From positions 1-32,787 of the forward strand of contig JAISXD010000023.1 of assembly GCA_031270665.1 (NCBI GenBank): DNA of 32,787 nt. The letters run 5' to 3'. The DNA is from Tannerellaceae bacterium (GTDB taxonomy: Bacteria; Bacteroidota; Bacteroidia; Bacteroidales; Tannerellaceae). Under the pieces are notes generated by a model. That model was not told where the DNA came from. It did not search any database and was given only the letters and a program-made list of their open reading frames with translations. Below, piece by piece: positions 7,668 to 14,090 of this stretch (the stretch's first letter is position 1; each line of letters begins with the position of its first letter). The translations under genes were made by a program, and so were the position numbers.

Positions 7668-9114
7668 AAAAACAAGCATATGGGGAACAATTGACTGGTT
7701 GATCGTCCTGCTATATATCGTTATGGTATCAGCCGGATGGCTGAGTATATGTGGCGCCAGCTATGAATATGATAATATAAGCTTGTTCAATCCCTCCGGG
7801 CGCCCGGGTTCTCAATTGATCTGGATAGGGCTTTCTTTCCTTATTATCTTTGTTATCCTGATGCTTGACGCCGATTTTTACAGTGTTTTTGGCTACCTTA
7901 TCTATGGCGCGGTCATTTTATTATTGATTGCTACCATTTTTCTGGCTCCTGATATAAAAGGCTCCCGTTCGTGGCTGGTAATAGGTTCGCTACGAATACA
8001 ACCGGCCGAATTTGCTAAATTCGCCACTGCCCTGGCGCTGGCCAAATTTATGGGTTCATACGGTTTTAAATTAGGGACGTTTAAGAACTTTGGCTTATGC
8101 CTGGGCATTATCTTTTTCCCCATGCTTTGTATTTTGCTTCAGAAGGAAACAGGTTCCGCCCTGGTTTATCTGGCATTCTTTTTGGTTTTATACAGAGAGG
8201 GGATGTCGGGTTATATACTGCTGGCCGGTATTTCCGCCGTAGTCTTTTTTGTTGTCGGTCTAAAGTATTCGGATGTAATGGTGGGAGTAACTCCATTGGG
8301 AGAATTGCTTGTTTTGTGCCTTATTCAGGCAGGCGCCCTGTTATTAACGGCAATTGTTGTTGTTCGTCAGCGACCGAATTTGCAGATGAAGATATTGTTG
8401 GGAGGGATTACGGCTGCCGTTTATTTGGCCGCTTATATCGTATCGTTGTTTATTCCGGTAAATTTTGCTTTGGTTTCGATGGGACTGATCGGCATATCCT
8501 GTTGTTATCTTGTTTTCTTGTCTGTCAAACAGTGGGTGGGGCATTATGTCATGATCGCGCTGTTTGCTTTGCTCTCGATTGGTTTTTTGTATTCGGTCGA
8601 TTATGTTTTTGATGAGGTATTGGAGCCACACCAGCAAATGCGTATCAAAGTTTCCCTCGGTCTGGAAGACGACCCGAGTGGCGCCGGCTATAATGTTAAC
8701 CAGTCGATTATCGCGATAGGTTCAGGCGGACTTACGGGAAAAGGTTTCCTGAATGGGACACAAACCAAATTAAAATATGTACCCGAACAGGATACCGACT
8801 TTATATTTTGTACGGTAGGAGAAGAACAGGGTTTTACAGGTTCAACAGTCGTATTGCTTTTATTTACCGTCTTGATCATACGGCTTATCATGCTGTCCGA
8901 AAAGCAGAAGACAATATTCGGGCGTATCTATGGCTATTGCGTAGCCTCCATTTTCTTTTTTCACTTATTGATCAATATCGGAATGGTGATAGGCATTACT
9001 CCCGTGATAGGTATCCCGTTACCGTTCTTTAGTTATGGGGGTTCCTCACTTTGGGGATTTACGATTCTGCTGTTCGTTTTCCTTCGCATAGATGCAACCC
9101 GTAAGGAAAGGTAA
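7657..9114 (+). CDS. rodA: SEDS peptidoglycan glycosyltransferase RodA
   Basis: RodA polymerises glycan strands from lipid II in the inner membrane as partner of PBP2. The product has about ten to twelve membrane helices and SEDS landmarks: KGSRSWLVIGSLRIQPAEFAK in the first half and FFSYGGSSLWGF near the C-terminus. At 485 aa it is longer than the E. coli protein (about 370 aa). Much of the excess lies in additional hydrophobic segments in the middle, which I believe is usual for Bacteroidales RodA. The stop is only 6 bases from the stop of convergent gldH, with no terminator between them. Confidence 0.94.
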   Translation: MYYRKTSIWGTIDWLIVLLYIVMVSAGWLSICGASYEYDNISLFNPSGRPGSQLIWIGLSFLIIFVILMLDADFYSVFGYLIYGAVILLLIATIFLAPDIKGSRSWLVIGSLRIQPAEFAKFATALALAKFMGSYGFKLGTFKNFGLCLGIIFFPMLCILLQKETGSALVYLAFFLVLYREGMSGYILLAGISAVVFFVVGLKYSDVMVGVTPLGELLVLCLIQAGALLLTAIVVVRQRPNLQMKILLGGITAAVYLAAYIVSLFIPVNFALVSMGLIGISCCYLVFLSVKQWVGHYVMIALFALLSIGFLYSVDYVFDEVLEPHQQMRIKVSLGLEDDPSGAGYNVNQSIIAIGSGGLTGKGFLNGTQTKLKYVPEQDTDFIFCTVGEEQGFTGSTVVLLLFTVLIIRLIMLSEKQKTIFGRIYGYCVASIFFFHLLINIGMVIGITPVIGIPLPFFSYGGSSLWGFTILLFVFLRIDATRKER

Positions 9115-9120
9115 TGAATT

Positions 9121-9615
9121 TTACAACTCGTTTTTTTCGATTCGCAGGCCTATTTCCTGTATACCCTTTAGCGTATCGTTTCGCATTCCTTGCCGGAAAC
9201 TGAATGTATGGCGGCCTGTGTTGGTAAAGAGGTAGTTTGTTTTTATCGGAAAACTGGTTTGGAAGAGTGAAATGCCGCTTCCAAGCCATTTACCGAAATC
9301 ATCCGCCAGTACACATTCCATCGTATCCCGGGCCATCGGGCCAACTGGTGATTCTTCCTGTAAGAGCAGCCATAGATTTTGATACGGGTACAGGTTGTTG
9401 TTTCTTATTTCAAGAGTAATATTATAAGGAACCGCAGGATCGTCTATCTGAAAAGTAAAATAATATTCTTTGCCTTTCTCCCATGCCGAGTGATCAATCG
9501 CCAGGTATTGATTGTAAACAACCTGGTTTCTCCCACACGAAAAGAGAAAAAGACAACTCAGGAAAACAATCATACCGTTTACCTTACACGTAAGTTTTTG
9601 GCTAAGATTTCTCAT
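9121..9615 (-). CDS. gldH: Gliding-motility-type lipoprotein GldH
   Basis: A 164-aa lipoprotein with a signal peptide ending in the lipobox FLFSC (Cys27) and a beta-rich mature part (KEYYFTFQIDDPAVPYNITLEIRNNN; DTMECVLADDFGKWLG; GRHTFSFRQGMRND) characteristic of GldH. In Flavobacterium GldH is required for gliding, but most Bacteroidales that carry it do not glide and its role there is unsettled. The start overlaps the end of ricT by 14 nt, so the two are cotranscribed and probably coupled. An internal Met15 could also serve as start without loss of the lipobox. Confidence 0.85.
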   Translation of the reverse strand: MRNLSQKLTCKVNGMIVFLSCLFLFSCGRNQVVYNQYLAIDHSAWEKGKEYYFTFQIDDPAVPYNITLEIRNNNLYPYQNLWLLLQEESPVGPMARDTMECVLADDFGKWLGSGISLFQTSFPIKTNYLFTNTGRHTFSFRQGMRNDTLKGIQEIGLRIEKNEL

Positions 9616-10786
9616 TGTTTACCGCCTTATCATTTTTATTCTTTTGTTTTTGGTTTGAATTATCGGAAACAGTATTACCGCCTGCCGGATGTTTCTTTTT
9701 TTTCTTTTTCTTTTTGGAAGCCTGGTTGTCGAAACGGGTAAGGCTCTCCTGTCCGAGGATATCATGCGAATCACGTTTGAGAGGCTGAGGCTTTTCATCG
9801 GTTTCTAATGATACGGGCTTTTCGCCCTTTTTATTTATCGCGATAATGTCGAAAACCCGTTTCGCCGGAATCGTGATTAAGTTGGCGGCAAAGGTTTTAT
9901 CCGTTGAGTAAGTTATCTCGTGTTTGAAGATATCCGTTTTAAAATGATAGTAGGTGTTTTCTTTCGTTTCTAAAACGATTTCGCGGGAAGGCAACTGTTT
10001 TTGCGCTTCCACATAAGCATCTACTTCATAATTGATACAGCATTTAAGCTTGGCGCATTGCCCGGCCAGTTTTTGCGGATTCATGGAAATATCCTGATAG
10101 CGTGCGCATCCGGTAGCCACAGAAACAAAACTTGTCATCCAGCACGAGCAACACAATTCACGCCCGCAGGGGCCAATTCCGCCAATCCGTCCGGCTTCCT
10201 GCCGCGCTCCGATCTGTTTCATTTCTATGCGCACCCGGAAGGCGTCGGCAAGCACTTTGATGAGTTGGCGAAAGTCTACCCGTTCGTCGGCGATATAATA
10301 AAAGATGGCTTTGTTACCATCTCCCTGATATTCTACATCCCCGATTTTCATATTCAATCCCAGCTCTACCGCCATTTGCCGTGAACGTATCATTGTTTCG
10401 TGTTCTTTAGCTTTAGCCTCCTCATATTTTTCCAGATCGGCAGGTTTAGCTTTACGATAAATGCGTTTAGGCTCTGCGCCTTCGGAACGGGCGTTATTCT
10501 TTTTCATTTGTAAAAGAACTAATTTGCCTGTCAGCGTCACGGTTCCGATATCATGTCCGGGGCTGGCTTCTACAGCCACGACATCCCCTTTTTCCAATGG
10601 GATTTTTGTATTGTTTACGAAATAGCCTTTCCGGGTATTCTTGAATTGTACTTCTACGTAATCGGTTGCATTGCCGGCATCCGGCACGTCGCAAAGCCAG
10701 TCGTATGTATTTAGTTTGTTGTTTTGTATTTTGCTGCACCCTTTTTGTCCCATGCAGCAGCTTCCTTTATTTAGTTTGAAATCCAT
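9602..10786 (-). CDS. ricT: PSP1/RicT-family regulator of RNA processing
   Basis: The 394-aa product belongs to the PSP1 C-terminal domain family (RicT/YaaT in Bacillus, where it forms an Fe-S complex with RicA/RicF and affects RNase Y). Visible features are a Cys-rich N-terminus (CCMGQKGC), the core YYIADERVDFRQLIKVLADAFRVRIEM, a cysteine cluster GPCGRELCCSCW, and AKLKCCINYE. The C-terminal tail is low complexity with a run of lysines (KKKKKKKK) and Asn/Lys-rich sequence, probably disordered. A -7 promoter match lies about 40 bases above the ATG. Cotranscribed with gldH. The family is certain; the function in Bacteroidales is inferred. Confidence 0.88.
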   Translation of the reverse strand: MDFKLNKGSCCMGQKGCSKIQNNKLNTYDWLCDVPDAGNATDYVEVQFKNTRKGYFVNNTKIPLEKGDVVAVEASPGHDIGTVTLTGKLVLLQMKKNNARSEGAEPKRIYRKAKPADLEKYEEAKAKEHETMIRSRQMAVELGLNMKIGDVEYQGDGNKAIFYYIADERVDFRQLIKVLADAFRVRIEMKQIGARQEAGRIGGIGPCGRELCCSCWMTSFVSVATGCARYQDISMNPQKLAGQCAKLKCCINYEVDAYVEAQKQLPSREIVLETKENTYYHFKTDIFKHEITYSTDKTFAANLITIPAKRVFDIIAINKKGEKPVSLETDEKPQPLKRDSHDILGQESLTRFDNQASKKKKKKKKHPAGGNTVSDNSNQKQKNKNDKAVNNEKS

Positions 10787-10826
10787 TTCTGATATGTTTA
10801 GTTTATCTCTGAAAACTGAAATAATA

Positions 10827-10834
10827 CAAAAGTA
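10827..10834 (-). promoter_or_regulatory. -7 element for ricT-gldH
   Basis: CAAAAGTA on the plus strand reads TACTTTTG on the minus strand, an exact TAnnTTTG match, 41 bases above the ricT start codon. No clear -33 partner. Confidence 0.4.
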
Positions 10835-10857
10835 GCTAATTATTTGCAGATGTGTGT

Positions 10858-10916
10858 ATCCGTTTCATAAAAATACCGCTTCTCTGCAAGAGAAGCGGTT
10901 TTTTTATGAAACGGAT
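10858..10916 (-). terminator. 59-bp palindrome, likely terminator after serine palmitoyltransferase
   Basis: The inner stem is a perfect 11-bp inverted repeat (10875-10885 with 10889-10899, loop GCA) of ACCGCTTCTCT type followed by T runs on both strands. Outer arms of 16 bp (10858-10873 and 10901-10916) are also perfectly complementary, so almost the whole 59 bp folds. It begins 3 bases after the stop of the minus-strand gene at 10920-12107, so it most likely ends that transcript before the ricT promoter. Confidence 0.8.
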
Positions 10917-10919
10917 CTG

Positions 10920-12107
10920 TTAAGGAATCAGGTGATGATCCTTAAATATTTTCCGGATTGCCTCGAGTGCATAATCCAATTGTTTTTGTGTGTGAGTGGC
11001 CATTAATGAAAAACGAATTAACGTATCTTGCGGCGATACGGCGGGCGATACCACCGGATTGACAAATACGCCGACGTCGAATAACTCGCGTACAATAAGG
11101 AATGTTAAGTCGTTATCGCGTATAAATAACGGGATAATGGGGGTAGATGTATGTCCTATCTCGCATCCCATGTTACGAAATCCTTCCAAGGCGTAGTTAG
11201 TCAGTTTCCATAAGCGCTCAATGCGTTCGGGTTCATTGAGCATGATATCGAGAGCGGCGTTGACGGCGGCAGTCGCTCCCGGCGTACTGCTTGCGCTAAA
11301 GATATAAGAGCGGGAATGATGGCGCAGATAATTCGTTGTATCTTTATCGGAAGCGATAAAACCGCCTATTGAAGCAAACGATTTACTGAATGTACCCATA
11401 ATGAGGTCTACATCCTGTGAAACGCCGAAATGATCGCATGTTCCGCGTCCTTGTTTGCCTAATACGCCGATGCCGTGCGCTTCATCTACCATTATGCTGG
11501 CATTGTATTTTTTACTGAGGGCGACAATCTCGGGTAGCTTGGCTATATCCCCTTCCATGCTGAATACGCCGTCTACAACAATAAGCTTGATTTTGTCGGG
11601 CTCGCATTTTTGGAGTTGTTTCTCCAGCGAAGCCATGTCATTATGTTTAAATTTAAGCCTATTGGAAAGGGAAAGGCGATGCCCTTCTATGATGGATGCA
11701 TGGTCTAATTCGTCCCACAGGATATAGTCTTCACGTCCGGTAATGCAGGAGACAACGCCTAAATTAACCTGGAATCCGGTAGAATAAACGATCGCATCTT
11801 CTTTTCCTACGAAATCCGCCAAACGCTTTTCAAGCTCGATGTGTATATCTAATGTGCCGTTCAGAAAACGTGAACCGGCGCAACCGGTGCCATATTTCTT
11901 AGTAGCTTCGATAGCTGCTTCTTTCACTTTCGGATGGTTGGTTAAACCCAGGTAAGCGTTCGAACCGAACATTAAAACCTTTTTTCCATTGATCTGTACC
12001 TCAGTGTCCTGATCGCTTTCAATTATACGGAAATAGGGGTATATTCCTGCCGCCATTGCTTTTTGCGGGGTATCATATTTGGATAGTTTCTCTTGTAAAT
12101 GCCTCAT
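10920..12107 (-). CDS. spt: Serine palmitoyltransferase (sphingolipid synthesis)
   Basis: A PLP-dependent alpha-oxoamine synthase (fold type I) of 395 aa. It has VDEAHGIGVLGKQGRG (Asp208 and His211 for PLP) and the PLP lysine in MGTFSKSFASIGG (Lys242), plus GTGCAGSRFLNGTL. The sequence closely follows Bacteroides serine palmitoyltransferase, which condenses serine with a fatty acyl-CoA to 3-ketosphinganine, the first step of sphingolipid synthesis. The homologous Kbl (2-amino-3-ketobutyrate CoA ligase) has the same fold and is the main alternative. The frame stays open upstream to 12233, but the ATG at 12107 gives the conserved MRHLQEKLSKYDTPQ start and lies below a promoter at 12213-12220. 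It is divergent from a lipid kinase gene, which supports a lipid role. Confidence 0.88.
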   Translation of the reverse strand: MRHLQEKLSKYDTPQKAMAAGIYPYFRIIESDQDTEVQINGKKVLMFGSNAYLGLTNHPKVKEAAIEATKKYGTGCAGSRFLNGTLDIHIELEKRLADFVGKEDAIVYSTGFQVNLGVVSCITGREDYILWDELDHASIIEGHRLSLSNRLKFKHNDMASLEKQLQKCEPDKIKLIVVDGVFSMEGDIAKLPEIVALSKKYNASIMVDEAHGIGVLGKQGRGTCDHFGVSQDVDLIMGTFSKSFASIGGFIASDKDTTNYLRHHSRSYIFSASSTPGATAAVNAALDIMLNEPERIERLWKLTNYALEGFRNMGCEIGHTSTPIIPLFIRDNDLTFLIVRELFDVGVFVNPVVSPAVSPQDTLIRFSLMATHTQKQLDYALEAIRKIFKDHHLIP

Positions 12108-12173
12108 AATTATCAGAAGAGAATGATTTTTTTTGCATATATATTTTTCACTAACGAATCGGAATTTGTTATC

Positions 12174-12187
12174 ATATAACGTTATAT
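12174..12187. promoter_or_regulatory. 14-bp perfect palindrome in the leader of serine palmitoyltransferase
   Basis: ATATAACGTTATAT lies just below the predicted start of the minus-strand transcript, where a dimeric repressor could bind. No regulator is known; composition is AT-rich, so chance is possible. Confidence 0.25.
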
Positions 12188-12212
12188 TAATCTGATTGGG
12201 TGAATCCAGCGG

Positions 12213-12220
12213 CAAAAGTA
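12213..12220 (-). promoter_or_regulatory. -7 element for serine palmitoyltransferase
   Basis: Reads TACTTTTG on the minus strand (exact TAnnTTTG), about 105 bases above the ATG at 12107. No convincing -33 element; this implies a leader of about 100 nt. Confidence 0.4.
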
Positions 12221-12273
12221 GTAAAAAAATCACTTATACCTCTCCATATGCTTTAAAAGTTTTGTAAAAGCAT

Positions 12274-12281
12274 TATTTTTG
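12274..12281 (+). promoter_or_regulatory. -7 element for the lipid kinase gene
   Basis: TATTTTTG is an exact TAnnTTTG match 44 bases above the ATG at 12326. A weak TTTA at 12252-12255 could act as -33 at 18-bp spacing. Confidence 0.4.
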
Positions 12282-12325
12282 TCCTTTTTTGAATTATACA
12301 TACATATATAGAATATCCGGATAGA

Positions 12326-13297
12326 ATGAAAAATAAGACATATAAGGTGCAGGCGATAATCAATCCTGTATCCGGCGTTGGCTCGAAGAGGAAAATTCCT
12401 AAGATGATTGAAGATATATGCGAGGAAAAAGGGTATCTCCTGACGATTTCTTTTACCGAATATACCGGGCATGCCAGCGAACTGACCAGGCAAGCTGTAG
12501 AAGAAGGCGCCGATTTAATTATCGCTGTGGGAGGAGACGGCACGGTTAATGAAATAGCCCAGGCAATGATACATTCGGAAGCCGTTTTGGGTATTATCCC
12601 TAAAGGATCGGGTAACGGATTGGCCCGTGAACTGCATATACCCATGGACTCGAAGCGGGCATTGGAGATGATTGTAAAAAGACATGCCATTACCATTGAT
12701 TGCTGTAAAGCCAATGACAAGGTGTTCTTTACTACCTGTGGAGTAGGTTTTGACGCTGCTGTGAGCCAGAAGTTCTCCAAAGAGAAAAGAAGGGGTTCGC
12801 TCACGTATGTGAAGAACACGATAGGCGAATACCTTAGTTATAAACCCGAGGCCTACGAATTGCTGACCGACAACCAGACAATAAAGGAAAAAGCGTTCCT
12901 GGTGGCTTGCGCCAATGCATCGCAATATGGAAATAATGCATATATTGCTCCCCATGCCAATATTCAGGACGGGAAAATGGATGTTACGATCCTTTCTCCC
13001 TTTACGCCGTTGGATATTCCTTCGCTGGCTGTTCAATTATTCACCAAACAGATAGACCGGAACAGTAAAATAAAAACCTTAACGGCAAACCAGGTAACCA
13101 TTATCAGGCAGAAAGAAGGGTTGATGCATTTGGATGGAGAGCCTGTTATGGCTGAAAGCCGCATTGATATTTCCGTTATTCCCAAAGCGCTGAAAGTAAT
13201 TACTCCCAGACAGCTTTCTTTTACGAGGGAGGTCCGTGACTTTTTCGAGCAGGTAACCCGGTTTTTCGATAAACGCCTGCCTTACATTTTCAGGTAG
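12326..13297 (+). CDS. Diacylglycerol/sphingoid-type lipid kinase
   Basis: This 323-aa protein belongs to the DAGK catalytic-domain family (DgkB/YegS/sphingosine kinase superfamily). Early INPVSGVGSKRK, the nucleotide-binding VGGDGTVNE at about residues 72-80, PKGSGNGLARE, and the C-terminal LHLDGEP-type motif (MHLDGEPV) are all present. It phosphorylates a membrane lipid hydroxyl using ATP at the cytosolic face of the inner membrane. The substrate cannot be read from sequence. The divergent serine palmitoyltransferase makes a sphingoid base or ceramide plausible, with diacylglycerol or undecaprenol as alternatives. The last 16 bases overlap the end of convergent trmN6. Confidence 0.87.
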   Translation: MKNKTYKVQAIINPVSGVGSKRKIPKMIEDICEEKGYLLTISFTEYTGHASELTRQAVEEGADLIIAVGGDGTVNEIAQAMIHSEAVLGIIPKGSGNGLARELHIPMDSKRALEMIVKRHAITIDCCKANDKVFFTTCGVGFDAAVSQKFSKEKRRGSLTYVKNTIGEYLSYKPEAYELLTDNQTIKEKAFLVACANASQYGNNAYIAPHANIQDGKMDVTILSPFTPLDIPSLAVQLFTKQIDRNSKIKTLTANQVTIIRQKEGLMHLDGEPVMAESRIDISVIPKALKVITPRQLSFTREVRDFFEQVTRFFDKRLPYIFR

Positions 13298-13995
13298 AAA
13301 TCTTTTGTCAGTTGTATGTAATCTGCGGTGTATTGATGCCTGCTTTCTTCGATTACTAACGTATCGGAGAGGCAAGAGGCGGATAAGTTGGCGGATAATT
13401 CAATCAGTAACCGTTTGGGCGAAGTGTCCCGAAGGGGTATTACCATTGTTTTCCTGACGATATTCAGCTTATTTTCCAACGCTGTTTCCATTAACTCCTT
13501 TTCCCGTTGGCAGGGAAGGATCAGGGCGATCCGCCCATCCGGAGCGAGTAAAAGCTTGCTGCCTGAAAAAAGAGATGAAAGGGGAAGCGTATCGGTATGG
13601 CGGGCCAGGTTCTTTTTCGTATCGGGGCTTTTTAGCGAATTTGCGAAATAAGGAGGGTTGGAAACGATCAAGTCATACGTGTGGCGCGCTTTCGTAACAT
13701 ATTCTTCAAAAGGCGTATGGGAAACCTGTATCCGGTTGGCGAACGCAGACGATGCTATATTTTCGGCAGCTTGTCCGGCGGCGGCTCTGTCTATATCAAT
13801 GGCGTCTATCTTAGCCGGACTTCGTTGGGCCAGCATCAAAGCAATAAGCCCTGTGCCTGTTCCTACATCTAATATAGTAAGGCATGATCCGCAGGAAACC
13901 CAGGCGCCTAAAAGTACGCCATCGGTACCTACTTTCATCGCACATTTATCCTGTTGAATGTTAAATTGCTTGAATTGGAAATAATCATTTGTCAT
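13282..13995 (-). CDS. trmN6: tRNA1(Val) A37 N6-methyltransferase family
   Basis: A 237-aa SAM-dependent methyltransferase of the YfiC/TrmN6 type: N-terminal FKQFNIQQDKCAMKVGTDGVLLGAW, SAM motif I LDVGTGTGLIAL, and the adenine-N6 catalytic motif SNPPYF. In E. coli the enzyme methylates A37 of tRNA1(Val). The frame is open further upstream to 14046, but the ATG at 13995 gives the family start and lies below a promoter. It converges on the lipid kinase gene and shares 16 bases with it. It is divergent from lon with closely packed promoters. Confidence 0.9.
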   Translation of the reverse strand: MTNDYFQFKQFNIQQDKCAMKVGTDGVLLGAWVSCGSCLTILDVGTGTGLIALMLAQRSPAKIDAIDIDRAAAGQAAENIASSAFANRIQVSHTPFEEYVTKARHTYDLIVSNPPYFANSLKSPDTKKNLARHTDTLPLSSLFSGSKLLLAPDGRIALILPCQREKELMETALENKLNIVRKTMVIPLRDTSPKRLLIELSANLSASCLSDTLVIEESRHQYTADYIQLTKDFYLKM

Positions 13996-14014
13996 CGCTG
14001 TAATTTGTTGACAG

Positions 14015-14022
14015 CAAATGTA
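14015..14022 (-). promoter_or_regulatory. -7 element for trmN6
   Basis: Reads TACATTTG on the minus strand, an exact TAnnTTTG match, about 20 bases above the trmN6 ATG. It sits only 12 bp from the lon -7 element on the opposite strand, so the two promoters overlap. Confidence 0.4.
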
Positions 14023-14034
14023 AAAAAGAATTCC

Positions 14035-14042
14035 TAACTTTG
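14035..14042 (+). promoter_or_regulatory. -7 element for lon
   Basis: TAACTTTG is an exact TAnnTTTG match, 48 bases above the lon ATG. TTG at 14008-14010 is a possible -33 element, but the 24-bp spacing is longer than usual. Confidence 0.4.
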
Positions 14043-14090
14043 GCACGCTTATTGAAAAACAAGAATATTATACCAATGTGATATATCAAA

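Noticed and set aside
8097-8612. 171-codon plus-strand frame within rodA
   Set aside because: Out-of-frame shadow of rodA, whose own frame has clear SEDS motifs.
10920-12233. Longer serine palmitoyltransferase starting at 12233
   Set aside because: The extra 42 residues do not match the family and would begin upstream of the predicted promoter.
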